Assembly (NCBI RefSeq): GCF_900099995.1
Contig: NZ_FNCZ01000002.1
Location: forward strand, 1 to 64,000
Direction of reading: 5' to 3'
Length of the DNA: 64,000 nucleotides
Source of the DNA: Winogradskyella thalassocola
GTDB taxonomy: Bacteria > Bacteroidota > Bacteroidia > Flavobacteriales > Flavobacteriaceae
Within the stretch, counting starts at the first letter, position 1, and every line of letters begins with the position of its first letter. Under the pieces are notes generated by a model. It was given only the letters and a program-made list of their open reading frames with translations, searched no databases and was not told the DNA's origin. A program made the translations under genes and the position numbers. Below, piece by piece: positions 1 to 8,370 of the stretch.

Positions 1-279
1 CCAATGATTAGACAAAGTGGAAGTAGTGTAAAGGGGAGACCAAGAATTAGTAAAATGGGCAATCAAAAACTTCGGAATTTATTATTTATGTGCAGTTTTA
101 CAGCTTGCAAATACAACAAAGCATGCAGAGATCTTTATGAGCGAATAGTGGCTAAAGGAAAGAGTAAAAAATTAGCATTAATCGCAGTGTGTAATAAGCT
201 ACTAAAACAAGCTTTTGCTATCGCAAAATCTGGGTTAATATTTGATGCAACATATAAAAGTACGCTAGTGAAAAATTAA
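1..279 (+). mobile_element. IS110-family transposase, C-terminal part (cut by window edge)
   Basis: The frame is open to the window edge, so only the last ~92 residues are visible. The segment with GRPRISKMGNQKLRNLLFM followed by a basic helical tail (YERIVAKGKSKKLALIAVCNKLL) is the typical C-terminal 'transposase 20' part of IS110/IS116/IS902 DEDD transposases, which move a circular intermediate and usually lack terminal inverted repeats. The catalytic N-terminal half is outside the window, so it cannot be said whether the element is complete. It lies 34 bases from the cassette-like DUF2071 gene, which suggests an insertion-prone spot. Confidence 0.85.
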
Positions 280-312
280 TGGGATTTTACTTGTTTTTTA
301 GCACAGTACTTT

Positions 313-322
313 GTTAGGTGCA
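313..322 (+). repeat. integron-like core site, left member of 10-bp inverted repeat
   Basis: GTTAGGTGCA at 313-322 is the exact reverse complement of TGCACCTAAC at 1048-1057. It contains a GTTRRRY/RYYYAAC integron core box and overlaps the stop codon of the DUF2071 gene, as R'' boxes of cassette genes often do. A full folded attC arm (L boxes) is not evident. Confidence 0.5.
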
Positions 323-1033
323 GTTTTTTATTTTTTTCAGCCCAATCCATTCGTGTTCAATATCTTTCATTAATAAAGCATTGTCAAATTTCACAGAACC
401 TTTTGGAAAAATTCCTTCATTTTCAAAAAAACTTGATTTTACATCTTTAACTTCTAAAAGTGATACTTTCCAATTATAAGCTTTTAATTCAAGTCCGTCA
501 AAGTCGTTTTTGTCAGGTGAATATCCAATAGAACCATTTTCAAAGAATTCAGAAACACATTCTAAATTTTCAAATACACTTTCGGTATTCCAAGAGTTTG
601 TTTCTTTTGCTTTTATTGATAATGAAGTTTTGTCATCGCTGATAAAACCAACTTCGTAGTTTCCATCTTTTTCATTTACTTTAAAATTTGCTAAATGATG
701 AATTCCAGGAAATATAGTTCCGCCAGCTAAAGAATTTAATTTAGAAGAAGTATCTCTTCTTGGAATATAAACTCCTTCTTTTCGCTTTCCGTTTTCTGTC
801 CATTCAACTGCAATTCTATGAGCTCCATTTTCAGAGGAAATTCCGATTTGTTTCGGCAAACCTTTCGGTCTGATTTCTTTTAATCTTATCAAACAGATTC
901 CCGCAATTCCTTTTCCGTTTACTAATTTAGGTTTGAAAGGTTTTGGTAAATAATTTTCCAAGACTTCTTTATCAATTTGGTAATTGATTAAAATTCGTCT
1001 GTCTATTATTCCTTTTATTTTCGGTATTTTCAT
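314..1033 (-). CDS. DUF2071 (YqjF-like) family protein in a cassette-like unit
   Basis: A 239-residue protein with the hallmarks of the DUF2071 family: an N-terminal IIDRRILINYQID segment, PKPFKPKLV, GIAGICLIRL, and GVYIPRRDTSSKLN. No enzymatic function is established. A longer frame starts at a TTG at 1045, but the ATG at 1033 (MKIPKIKG) matches the family start. The stop codon lies inside an ACCTAAC box (reverse strand, 313-319) and a matching GTTAGGT box lies 18 bases upstream of the start. This is the layout of an integron gene cassette. No signal peptide or membrane segment is visible. Confidence 0.8.
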   Translation of the reverse strand: MKIPKIKGIIDRRILINYQIDKEVLENYLPKPFKPKLVNGKGIAGICLIRLKEIRPKGLPKQIGISSENGAHRIAVEWTENGKRKEGVYIPRRDTSSKLNSLAGGTIFPGIHHLANFKVNEKDGNYEVGFISDDKTSLSIKAKETNSWNTESVFENLECVSEFFENGSIGYSPDKNDFDGLELKAYNWKVSLLEVKDVKSSFFENEGIFPKGSVKFDNALLMKDIEHEWIGLKKIKNCT

Positions 1034-1047
1034 TTGAGTGAGCAAAT

Positions 1048-1057
1048 TGCACCTAAC
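1048..1057 (+). repeat. integron-like core site, right member of 10-bp inverted repeat
   Basis: TGCACCTAAC, inverted copy of 313-322. In the gene's orientation it reads GTTAGGTGCA, 14 bases before the ATG (the GTTAGGT box itself ends 17 bases before it), which is where the recombined core site of an integrated cassette would be. With one mismatch the match extends a few bases inward on both sides. Confidence 0.5.
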
Positions 1058-1166
1058 TAATTATATAGCGCTAAAAGTAACTGTTATCCCATTTTAATTT
1101 TAGGATAAGAATACTATTAAGGCTTATTTACGTTTATAAAAATAACCAAAAGAAACCAAACTCATA

Positions 1167-1182
1167 TACGTAACGTTACGTA
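1167..1182. promoter_or_regulatory. perfect 16-bp palindrome TACGTA-N4-TACGTA
   Basis: TACGTAACGTTACGTA is a perfect palindrome in the gap between the DUF2071 gene and the anti-sigma gene. Two more copies of the TACGTA-N4-TACGTA layout occur near 44.0 and 44.6 kb. It is probably a dimeric regulator site. No neighbouring gene shows an obvious promoter reading from it. Confidence 0.35.
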
Positions 1183-1194
1183 CCTGTTTTATAC

Positions 1195-1226
1195 AAAAAA
1201 ACCACCAAGTTTTCACAAGGTGGATT
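1195..1226 (-). terminator. terminator of the sigma/anti-sigma operon
   Basis: On the minus strand CCACCTTG-TGAAAA-CTTGGTGG forms a stem with two T-T mismatches and is followed by a run of seven T. It lies just downstream of the anti-sigma stop codon. Confidence 0.7.
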
Positions 1227-1248
1227 TTTAAGTTATATATATTGTGGT

Positions 1249-2043
1249 TTATGGCGCGCTCGCTACAACACCAAGTGTGTACAATTGTTCCATTGTAGGA
1301 CCAGCGCTTCCTCCTTCGGGTTCTAAAGTAATACCAAAGGCCTGGCTTTCGTTAGCATTGGCAATGGTAAATATTTTATTGTCGTCGGTATTAAAATCGT
1401 CTATGGTTCCTAAACTCGTTGGTGTTAATGGGTTTAAGGTTAACGACCATACTTGCCATACTTTTCCTTCTGGTGCATTAGGTAACCCTTCTGCATCTAA
1501 GTAAATCGTATTATCGGCTTTGTTCCAATAAACTTTTGCAAAGCTAGATGCAAAATTACCTTGGCCACCAAGTGGTACCGCAATAATGTCTTTATCCCTT
1601 ATAACATTTAATAGATTTTTAGTGGCTGCCAAATCAGTTCTGGCATCTTCTATTTGTGTTTCGAGATACTGGTTTTCTATATCAGCGGTTTGTAATTGCT
1701 GTTCTAAATCGGTGTTTTGGTTTAATGTCCAAAATAAACCTGCAGCTAATGCAATAGACGCTGCCCAACCGGTATAACTTATCCAATTGGTTGTTTTAGG
1801 CTGTAGGTCTATAACTTTAGTATCGTCGGCATCTAATCTTGCCTTAATAGACTCAAAACCGTTTGCTCTAGGCGATACTGCTGCTGTTAATTTAAGAACA
1901 GCTGCTTCTATGTCTAAAACTTCTTGCAACAGCGCTGGGTGCTGTTTTAAGAGTTGATAGATCTCTTCATTTTCTGTTTCAGAAAGTTTACCAGCTACGT
2001 ATAGCTCTAAAATTCCTGATTCTATGTATGTGTTTATGTCCAT
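1249..2043 (-). CDS. anti-sigma factor, RskA-type
   Basis: A 264-residue protein. The N-terminal ~80 residues form a zinc-less anti-sigma helical domain (IESGILELYVAGKLSETENEEI). One membrane segment follows at about residues 88-106 (ISYTGWAASIALAAGLFW), then a coiled coil (about 110-140), then an outer RskA C-terminal domain with the KVWQVWSLTLNP signature. It would hold the preceding sigma factor at the membrane until an envelope signal triggers proteolysis. It starts one base after the sigma gene, so the two are surely co-transcribed and probably translationally coupled. Confidence 0.88.
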   Translation of the reverse strand: MDINTYIESGILELYVAGKLSETENEEIYQLLKQHPALLQEVLDIEAAVLKLTAAVSPRANGFESIKARLDADDTKVIDLQPKTTNWISYTGWAASIALAAGLFWTLNQNTDLEQQLQTADIENQYLETQIEDARTDLAATKNLLNVIRDKDIIAVPLGGQGNFASSFAKVYWNKADNTIYLDAEGLPNAPEGKVWQVWSLTLNPLTPTSLGTIDDFNTDDNKIFTIANANESQAFGITLEPEGGSAGPTMEQLYTLGVVASAP

Positions 2044-2044
2044 A

Positions 2045-2572
2045 TTACAATACCATATCTCTTAATTGTTGAATACAGTTCCGGTTTCTTGTTTTAATAG
2101 TACCTATTGGCATTTGTAATTCTTCCGAAGCTTCCTTTTGAGTGAATCCTTTAAAATAAAGGAGCTCAATAACGGCTTTACATTTTTCGCCTAATTGCGT
2201 TACAAAGTTTTTAATACCAATGGCATCCGTACTGTTGTCTAAATTATCATGGCTGGCTATGATATCTACGAAATAATCGGTATTGAGGTTTTGTTTGGAT
2301 TGTTTAAACGCTTTAGAACGTGTTTTATCTATAGCAGCATTGCGCGCTATATTTAAAATCCACGTAAAAAAGCGTCCTTTTTTTGAAGAGTATGTATCGG
2401 CTTTGTGCCATGCCTTTATAAAGACATCTTGCATAAGCTCATCTGCGATGGCTGTATCTTTTACGATATTGTAAACCACTCCGTGTATGCTCTTGCTATA
2501 CATACCATAGAGCGTTTCAAAAGCGGCATGATTTTTATCTTGAAACTGTTTTACCAGTACTTCTAATTCCAT
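2045..2572 (-). CDS. ECF RNA polymerase sigma factor (SigK-like)
   Basis: A 175-residue sigma-70 family protein with region 2 (TAIADELMQDVFIKAWHKADTY, then FFTWILNIARNAAIDKTR) and region 4 (VIELLYFKGFTQKEASEELQ then GTIKTRNR). It belongs to the group paired with RskA anti-sigmas. The partner gene follows by one base. The two genes upstream, a SOD lipoprotein and a YceI lipoprotein, lie on the same strand and are plausible neighbours in an envelope or oxidative-stress response, but no shared promoter motif could be established. Its sequence is distinct from the sigma factor at 55.7 kb. Confidence 0.93.
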   Translation of the reverse strand: MELEVLVKQFQDKNHAAFETLYGMYSKSIHGVVYNIVKDTAIADELMQDVFIKAWHKADTYSSKKGRFFTWILNIARNAAIDKTRSKAFKQSKQNLNTDYFVDIIASHDNLDNSTDAIGIKNFVTQLGEKCKAVIELLYFKGFTQKEASEELQMPIGTIKTRNRNCIQQLRDMVL

Positions 2573-2668
2573 TGATTGGCGATTTTATTTAGAATTTTTC
2601 GCAGAAATGGGGAAGTGAATCACCGCAAATGTTCTAACAATTAATTATTGTTTATATGTCAGAGGTAT

Positions 2669-3253
2669 TTATTCTATAATACCTGCACAACCAATACGTG
2701 CACCAGCGGCACCTGTAGGCTGTGTTTTTAAATCATCGACTCCGATGTGTACAATTATGGCTTTTCCAAGGATGTCTTTAGTGTCGTCTCCACAACCAAT
2801 ACACCACTCATCTGTAGTTTTTGTAATGGTAGCACGTCCGTTAGCGTTTGCGGTTAAGTTTCCGATATCACCTTTGTGATAACCCGCAGCATCTCCCCAG
2901 GCACCATGTGGTTGACCTGTTGGATTCCAATGTCCTCCAGATGAGGTACCATCGTCTGCTGAGCAATCTGCTTTTTCATGAATATGAATAGCGTGTTCTC
3001 CTTCTTCTAAACCGGTAACCGTACCTACCATACTCACGACACCATTAACCTCATTAAAGTTAATAGTCCCTTCTACATTACTACCGCTTTTTGGAGATAA
3101 GGTAATTGATAATTTTTTTGGAGCTGCGACAACCTCTTCAATTTCTAAAGTTTCAGTTTCTGTAACCGTCTCAGTTTCTTTTTTAGTGTCTTTACATGCT
3201 GTGGCAAATACGACTATTGTACATGCAAGTGTAAATAATTTTATAGTTTTCAT
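2669..3253 (-). CDS. sodC: Cu,Zn superoxide dismutase lipoprotein
   Basis: A 194-residue protein with an SPII signal peptide (lipobox FATAC, Cys20) and a Thr/Glu-rich linker before the SOD domain (from about residue 48). All metal ligands are visible: copper His in HAIHIH, the bridging His in GGHWNP, zinc His in QPHG and YHKGD with its Asp, and the last copper His in AIIVH. The C-terminal GAAGARIGCAG signature contains the active-site Arg. It converts periplasmic superoxide to peroxide. The protein is anchored in a membrane facing the periplasm or outside. Spacing to the sigma gene is 96 bases. Confidence 0.93.
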   Translation of the reverse strand: MKTIKLFTLACTIVVFATACKDTKKETETVTETETLEIEEVVAAPKKLSITLSPKSGSNVEGTINFNEVNGVVSMVGTVTGLEEGEHAIHIHEKADCSADDGTSSGGHWNPTGQPHGAWGDAAGYHKGDIGNLTANANGRATITKTTDEWCIGCGDDTKDILGKAIIVHIGVDDLKTQPTGAAGARIGCAGIIE

Positions 3254-3310
3254 GATTTTATAATAATTTTTAGGTTAATGTCATTTTACAATTTTAAATG
3301 ATATATCGTT

Positions 3311-3940
3311 TTATTTCTCGCGAAGAAAGGTGTTCACTTCAATAGCAACATCTTCCCATGTTTTGCTCACTCCATCAGCACCTTTATGTAAATCAAAACA
3401 AACTTTATTTAAAGATTCTAAAGCGCCTAAAGCATCCCAATCTTTAAGATTCATGGTGCCTTTCATACTTACACGTCTGTCATCTGTAATGCTAACTTCT
3501 AGTGGTAAGTTTGCGGTAACTCCGTTCATTGTAATGTCAGCAGAATAAGTGTTATCAGCATATTTAATTTTTCCTTTTAATAACTCAGGGTTTAGCATGG
3601 CACCAAAAAAGGATGTCTTTAGCTTTTCATCTCTAGTCTCATCTTTAGTAAATAAACTACTTACAGGAATTGAAAATTCTAAATTATTTAAAGCTTCTTC
3701 AGGGGTTGCACCTCCTTTATCTTCAAAATTTAATGTGGCAAATTCCCCACCAACAGGTACTTTTTCTGTCGTCTTATAGGCCACCCATTTTACGTTGGTA
3801 GCTTCAGATTTAACAACATATTTAATGGTGTTTTCAACGGTTTCTTCGGGTAGAGTTGCACCGTCTTTTTTCTCTTGTTTACAAGATGAAAGGACTAAGC
3901 TAATAACCAATAGTACTGATAAGAATTTTGTGCTTTTCAT
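3311..3940 (-). CDS. YceI-family lipoprotein
   Basis: A 209-residue lipoprotein (lipobox LSSC, Cys19) with a YceI lipocalin-like fold: the opening strand TNVKWVAYKTTEKVPVGGEF, the central NLEFSIPVSSLFTKDETRD, and the closing MNLKDWDALGALESLN. Family members bind isoprenoid-like lipids in the periplasm, but the ligand here is unknown. It lies upstream of sodC on the same strand and is divergent from hemN. A YceI plus SOD pairing suggests a stress or quinone-related role (inference). Confidence 0.85.
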   Translation of the reverse strand: MKSTKFLSVLLVISLVLSSCKQEKKDGATLPEETVENTIKYVVKSEATNVKWVAYKTTEKVPVGGEFATLNFEDKGGATPEEALNNLEFSIPVSSLFTKDETRDEKLKTSFFGAMLNPELLKGKIKYADNTYSADITMNGVTANLPLEVSITDDRRVSMKGTMNLKDWDALGALESLNKVCFDLHKGADGVSKTWEDVAIEVNTFLREK

Positions 3941-4024
3941 GTTTTTTTAATTTAAGTAAAATTAGCCATATAACTGCGTTAATGCAAGTGAAGAGTGATT
4001 CTTACACTAAAATTTTTAACCCAT

Positions 4025-4038
4025 ATGATAAAAATCAT
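4025..4038. promoter_or_regulatory. FNR-type operator of hemN
   Basis: ATGATAAAAATCAT (ATGAT-N4-ATCAT) is centred 36.5 bases upstream of the last G of a perfect -7 element TAATTTTG (4061-4068). This places it near -41.5, the class II activator position. An identical 14-mer with the same spacing lies in front of ccoS. Confidence 0.75.
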
Positions 4039-4060
4039 GTTTTTTATTAAGGCTTAACTC

Positions 4061-4068
4061 TAATTTTG
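4061..4068 (+). promoter_or_regulatory. -7 element of the hemN promoter
   Basis: TAATTTTG matches the Bacteroidota consensus TANNTTTG. The predicted start of transcription is near 4073, about 13 bases before the ATG. No good TTTG -33 element is present, as expected for an activator-dependent promoter. Confidence 0.65.
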
Positions 4069-4085
4069 AACATTAATAAATAGGT

Positions 4086-5450
4086 ATGAGTCAATCGTTA
4101 ATCCACAAATACAATGTTGCTGGGCCTCGTTATACAAGTTATCCAACAGTGCCCTATTGGGATTTAGAATCCTTTTCTTTAGCCCAATGGAAAGCATCAT
4201 TGCAACGTGCTTTTGATGAAAGTAATACGTCTGAAGGCATAAGCCTTTATATTCATCTTCCATTTTGTGAAAGTCTATGCACCTTTTGTGGTTGTCATAA
4301 ACGTATTACAAAACGGCATGAAGTAGAATCACCTTATATCAAAGCCGTTTTAAAAGAATGGAGTTTGTACCTAAACTTACTAGGAAGCAAACCAAAAATT
4401 AAGGAATTACATCTTGGGGGAGGTACACCAACCTTTTTCTCACCAGAGAACCTTAATTATTTAATTTCCGGACTTTTAGAATCCTCAGAATTGGCAGACG
4501 ATTATGAGTTTAGTTTTGAAGGGCATCCCAATAATACAACAGAAGCACATTTACAAACCTTATATGAATTAGGATTTAGACGAGTCAGTTATGGCGTTCA
4601 GGATTATAACTTAAATATCCAAAAAGCTATTAACCGTGTTCAACCTTTTGAAAACGTAAAACGTGCGACAGATTTGGCGCGTAAAATTGGTTACACTTCT
4701 GTCGGACATGATATTATTTTCGGATTACCATTTCAAACCGAAACCGACGTTATTGAAACCATTAATAAAACGAAAGCTTTAATGCCAGATCGGATTGCGT
4801 TTTACAGTTATGCGCATGTGCCATGGATAAAAGGAAATGGACAACGTGGTTTTAGTGAAGCCGATTTACCAACACCAGATTCTAAGCGCCAGCAATACGA
4901 AACCGGAAAACAGTATTTTGAAGCTGCAGGTTATGTAGAAATAGGCATGGATCATTTTGCCTTAAAAACGGATTCACTTTATAAGGCGATGGAACATCAA
5001 ACCTTACATCGTAATTTTATGGGGTATACCGCTTCTAAAACGAAAGCGATGATTGGTTTGGGCGTCTCTTCTATTAGCGATAGTTGGTATGGTTTTGCAC
5101 AGAATGTAAAATCGAATGAAGACTATTACAAGTTGTTAGAACAGGATATCATTCCGGTGTTTAAAGGTCATATTTTAAATACGGAAGACTTAGTCATTAG
5201 AAAACACATTCTTAACCTAATGTGTAATTTTGAAACCTCATGGGAAGCTCATAATATGGTATTTGAAGACTTACCAGAAGTCCTTATAAAATTAAAAGAA
5301 TTTGAATTGGATGGCTTACTTCAGTTTGAGCCAAAACACGTTATCGTTACCGAAAAAGGAAAAGCTTTTATAAGAAATATATGTATGGCTTTCGATGTCT
5401 TACTACAGCGTAAAAAGCCCGAAACTCAGTTGTTTTCAATGACCATTTAA
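4086..5450 (+). CDS. hemN: oxygen-independent coproporphyrinogen III oxidase
   Basis: A 454-residue radical-SAM enzyme of full HemN length. It oxidatively decarboxylates coproporphyrinogen III to protoporphyrinogen IX without O2. Visible features are the N-terminal NVAGPRYTSYPTVPYW motif, the cluster motif CESLCTFCGC (about residues 62-71) with its CX3CX2CXC pattern, and the SAM-binding LHLGGGTPTFF. The C-terminal HemN domain runs from about residue 360. An FNR-like box sits at the activator position of its promoter, so it should be induced at low oxygen together with the cbb3 oxidase, whose haem it helps to supply. Confidence 0.95.
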   Translation: MSQSLIHKYNVAGPRYTSYPTVPYWDLESFSLAQWKASLQRAFDESNTSEGISLYIHLPFCESLCTFCGCHKRITKRHEVESPYIKAVLKEWSLYLNLLGSKPKIKELHLGGGTPTFFSPENLNYLISGLLESSELADDYEFSFEGHPNNTTEAHLQTLYELGFRRVSYGVQDYNLNIQKAINRVQPFENVKRATDLARKIGYTSVGHDIIFGLPFQTETDVIETINKTKALMPDRIAFYSYAHVPWIKGNGQRGFSEADLPTPDSKRQQYETGKQYFEAAGYVEIGMDHFALKTDSLYKAMEHQTLHRNFMGYTASKTKAMIGLGVSSISDSWYGFAQNVKSNEDYYKLLEQDIIPVFKGHILNTEDLVIRKHILNLMCNFETSWEAHNMVFEDLPEVLIKLKEFELDGLLQFEPKHVIVTEKGKAFIRNICMAFDVLLQRKKPETQLFSMTI

Positions 5451-5551
5451 TATAGACCAAAATGAAACACGCCTATTCAAAATTTAATCGCCTTAAGGGC
5501 TAATTAATAGCGAACAGCACGTGATCATTAAAACATAATAAATTAAAACAC

Positions 5552-6385
5552 ATGAATAAAATAATTGTTCCAGTCGATTTTTCAGAACATTCTGAATTTG
5601 CACTCGAAGCAGCTGCAGGTTTAGCACATAAGTTTGGTTCTGAACTTATTGTATTACACATGTTAGAATTGTCTAATGCAATTATTACTTCTGCAAGTGA
5701 AGCTTTGAATCAAGAAGCTATTTTTTATTTAAAACTTGCCGAACAGAAATTTGAAACCTTTTTAGATAAACCTTATTTAGAAGGACTTACGGTCAATCCT
5801 ATTGTGAAGCATTTTAAAGTCTGGAGCGAAGTCAACGATGTCGCTATTGAGCATAATGCGAATCTCATAGTTATGGGGTCGCAAGGTGCAAGTGGCATTA
5901 AGGAGGTGTTAATAGGATCTAATACACAGAAAGTGGTTCGGTACTCCGATATTCCTGTTTTGGTGATTAAGCATAATCCCATTTTAATGGATTTTGAAAA
6001 TGCTGTTTTTGCTTGTGATTTTTCAGAGGAAGCTGTTCCTCCTTACTTAAAAGCAAAAGAAACGTTTAATGAGTTAGGCATTTTTATGCATTTGGTATAC
6101 GTGAATTCACCAGACGGTAACTTTAAAAGTTCTTCTGAAATCGATAAACGTGTGTCTCAATTTTTGGAAAAAGCCGATGGTAATTTAGATAACTTAGATG
6201 ACATTAGTGTCGTTTCAGATTATTCTATAGAAAAGGGTATTCTCAATTTTGCTAATGTTATTGGTGCAGATCTTATTGCTGTAGCAACACATGGTAGAAA
6301 AGGCTTATCACATTTCTTTGAAGGTAGTGTTTCTGAAGATATTGCAAATCATTCGACCTTGCCCGTTATGACCTTTAAAATATAG
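5552..6385 (+). CDS. universal stress protein, tandem UspA domains
   Basis: A 277-residue cytoplasmic protein with two UspA domains. The first (residues 1-~146) opens with KIIVPVDFSEHSEFALEAA and carries the ATP-binding loop GSQGASGIKEVLIGSNTQKV. The second (~150-277) ends with ATHGRKGLSHFFEGSVSEDI, matching G-2x-G-9x-G(S/T). Such proteins are often induced at low oxygen or under starvation. It lies between hemN and the cbb3 cluster, but no FNR-like box was found in its upstream 100 bases. Confidence 0.92.
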   Translation: MNKIIVPVDFSEHSEFALEAAAGLAHKFGSELIVLHMLELSNAIITSASEALNQEAIFYLKLAEQKFETFLDKPYLEGLTVNPIVKHFKVWSEVNDVAIEHNANLIVMGSQGASGIKEVLIGSNTQKVVRYSDIPVLVIKHNPILMDFENAVFACDFSEEAVPPYLKAKETFNELGIFMHLVYVNSPDGNFKSSSEIDKRVSQFLEKADGNLDNLDDISVVSDYSIEKGILNFANVIGADLIAVATHGRKGLSHFFEGSVSEDIANHSTLPVMTFKI

Positions 6386-6431
6386 TTGCCGATATTATTT
6401 TTTTTAGTTGGTGTTTTAATATCGTCAATAA

Positions 6432-6464
6432 AAACGTCAAAGATTATTTCTTTGGCGTTTTTTA
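6432..6464 (+). terminator. terminator between the usp gene and the convergent membrane protein gene
   Basis: AACGTCAAAGA-TTAT-TTCTTTGGCGTT is a near-perfect stem followed by T6. It lies between two convergent genes and could serve both. Confidence 0.6.
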
Positions 6465-6950
6465 TCTAAATGATTCTTTAAACGCGCGGTCTTGGTCTGC
6501 GTTAAGATTTAAATTTTCTTTCATCATCGAAGCCGATGGCCTCAGAACAACCAAATAGGCCAGAAGTAGAGCTGAAACAATTAAATAAAACTGATTAGAA
6601 GTTATTAAAAAGATTACAATACCTAGGAAAGTAGGGGCTTCAATCATCGCAAATTGTATAATTTTAGACGTTTGGTAGTGTACGAGTTTTTCTTTTAAGG
6701 ACGATTTTTCGTGTACTTGTTTTAAGTTTTTTTGAAATACCAAATGACTTGCCGATGCGGCTACAATGGCAAAAAGAGGAACGACATAAAAGAATAGGTC
6801 TTCAGTATCTGCAAAATTTAACCTTGCATTCTCAGTTATAAATAGAACTACGATTCCTAATAAAAGAATAGAACTACAGAGTGCAAGATGAATTAAGGTT
6901 ATGATTTTTAAAACACCTTTAGAGTTTGGTGGTTGATTGGTTGTTCGCAT
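6462..6950 (-). CDS. four-TM membrane protein, function unknown
   Basis: A 162-residue integral membrane protein with four predicted helices at about residues 13-38, 50-70, 95-118 and 120-138. The cytoplasmic loop KNLKQVHEKSSLKEKLVHYQTSK lies between helices 2 and 3, and the C-tail is charged. The layout resembles small conserved hypothetical proteins of flavobacteria, and I do not recognise a named domain. It is convergent with the universal stress gene and lies on the same strand as the cbb3 cluster. Confidence 0.65.
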   Translation of the reverse strand: MRTTNQPPNSKGVLKIITLIHLALCSSILLLGIVVLFITENARLNFADTEDLFFYVVPLFAIVAASASHLVFQKNLKQVHEKSSLKEKLVHYQTSKIIQFAMIEAPTFLGIVIFLITSNQFYLIVSALLLAYLVVLRPSASMMKENLNLNADQDRAFKESFR

Positions 6951-7022
6951 TTAAAAAATGATTTAAGGTCTAAAGTAAAAAAAAGACTTAAAATTCTGTC
7001 ATTAATTTTAAGTCAGTTTGTT

Positions 7023-7586
7023 CTAAAAGCGATATCCAAGTCTTAAATGCAGGTTTATTGCCAAACCATTATTGTCTTTTAAATACACATTCTTTTCTTT
7101 AAAGTAGTGTATGTATCCTAATCCTATACCTGTTTCATAAGTGAAATGTTTACCCACATTACGTCTAATTCCCCAAGTCGGAATAATAGATATGTCGCTA
7201 ATAAAATTTAAGTTATCGTCTATAGAATTCACCACAATATCGGGATGGTAGGTGGTTTTGATTGAAAGAAAATTACCACTATTTCCATCTACACGTCGCG
7301 ATTTAGAAACTCTTTTATTTAGGTTGTAATACCAACGTGGTTCTAATGTAATTGCTGGTACTAAAAGAAAGCCTCGGCTACCAACAAAGCTATTGCTATA
7401 AATGCCGACGTCTAATCCCAATTCGCTTCGTAATGCTATGGCGTTTGTTAGTTTAGATTCATTGTGTGCCCAAGTTCCTAAAAGACCGGTTTGTATACCG
7501 TAAACAGATTTTTCTACACTTGCATCTTGTGCGGTTGCAGTAGCCATAGAAAGACAGAAAACAAATAAAAAGATAAAATTTTTCAT
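7023..7586 (-). CDS. small outer-membrane beta-barrel-like protein
   Basis: A 187-residue protein with a Sec signal peptide (cleavage after ATATAQ, about residue 19). A series of amphipathic strands follows (GIQTGLLGTWAH, IALRSELGLDVGIY, LEPRWYYNLNKR, HFTYETGIGLGYIHYF), and the protein ends in LHLRLGYRF with the terminal Phe typical of outer-membrane barrels. It probably forms a small barrel. The function is unknown, and no operon partner is clear, since the SafE-like gene upstream ends 82 bases away. Confidence 0.65.
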   Translation of the reverse strand: MKNFIFLFVFCLSMATATAQDASVEKSVYGIQTGLLGTWAHNESKLTNAIALRSELGLDVGIYSNSFVGSRGFLLVPAITLEPRWYYNLNKRVSKSRRVDGNSGNFLSIKTTYHPDIVVNSIDDNLNFISDISIIPTWGIRRNVGKHFTYETGIGLGYIHYFKEKNVYLKDNNGLAINLHLRLGYRF

Positions 7587-7668
7587 GGTTTTGATGGATT
7601 GATGTTGTTGATTTATAAAGAGCTAATATATCAATTATCATTCCACTTTGTAAGAATTCATCTGTGTT

Positions 7669-8370
7669 TTAATGACACTCAATAGCACTTGTGGCGGTTT
7701 CTATGATTGGAGCAGGAGAGAGGTAAGGAATTCCGAGACCTAACCCACGAAGAATAAACAATAAACCAATTACAACTACAAAAACAGGAATTGCTTTTTG
7801 AATGCGTTGTTTTATGGTACTGTTTAAAAACTTACCTAAATAAATCGCTGTGGTCATTAAGGGAATTGTGCCAAGACCGAATAAGACCATATATAAACTG
7901 CCTTCTAATAAACTCCCTGTGGCAACAGCTCCAAATACAGCCATATAGACTAATCCACAAGGTAGAAACCCGTTGAGAAAGCCAATAGTTAAAAATGTGT
8001 CCGCGGTTTTCTTTTTTAAAGCTTTACCTAAGGATGATTTTACTTTAGAAATACCTTTATATAATAGTTTTGTAAGGTTGTATTTTCCTATTATTCTTTG
8101 AGGTAAGAGCACAATAACAATCATTAAAACCCCAATAATAATAGAAAGTTGCTGTTGTATTCCAAATAGAGAAAAGCTTTTTCCTACGAGACCGAAAACT
8201 AAACCAATACTACTATACGCTAGTAATCTACCTAAGTGGTACATACTAATTTGGCTCACTTTTCTAAATGAGTTAGACCTGTCTACGGGCAACATAAAAG
8301 CAATAGGACCGCACATACCAACGCAGTGCAAACTCCCTAATAAGCCTAATATAAGCGCCGAAACTAACAT
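7669..8370 (-). CDS. sulfite exporter TauE/SafE-family protein of the cbb3 cluster
   Basis: A 233-residue membrane protein with about six helices. It opens with LILGLLGSLHCVGMCGPIAFMLP, the COG2836 signature with a Cys pair that may carry copper or a redox role, and includes FLNGFLPCGLVYMAVFGAVA. In cbb3 clusters this type of gene (often called ccoH-like or 'urease accessory-like transport protein') is thought to help oxidase assembly, probably through copper handling (family knowledge, not proven here). It starts directly after the fixH stop codon, so it is the last gene of the operon. Confidence 0.85.
   Translation of the reverse strand: MLVSALILGLLGSLHCVGMCGPIAFMLPVDRSNSFRKVSQISMYHLGRLLAYSSIGLVFGLVGKSFSLFGIQQQLSIIIGVLMIVIVLLPQRIIGKYNLTKLLYKGISKVKSSLGKALKKKTADTFLTIGFLNGFLPCGLVYMAVFGAVATGSLLEGSLYMVLFGLGTIPLMTTAIYLGKFLNSTIKQRIQKAIPVFVVVIGLLFILRGLGLGIPYLSPAPIIETATSAIECH

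Noticed and set aside
2573..2668. an ECF promoter motif shared by the first sigma gene and yceI
   Set aside because: Both upstream regions contain a T/A-rich AATCACT or ATTCACT element, but the rest does not align and spacing cannot be fixed, so it is not reported as a site.
5458..5550. small RNA or leader in the hemN-usp gap
   Set aside because: No stable stem or T run; nothing beyond AT-rich sequence.
5495..5551. FNR box in front of the universal stress gene
   Set aside because: The sequence CGTGATCATTAAAACATAAT has no ATGAY-N4-RTCAT symmetry and no suitable -7 element at the 36.5-base spacing.
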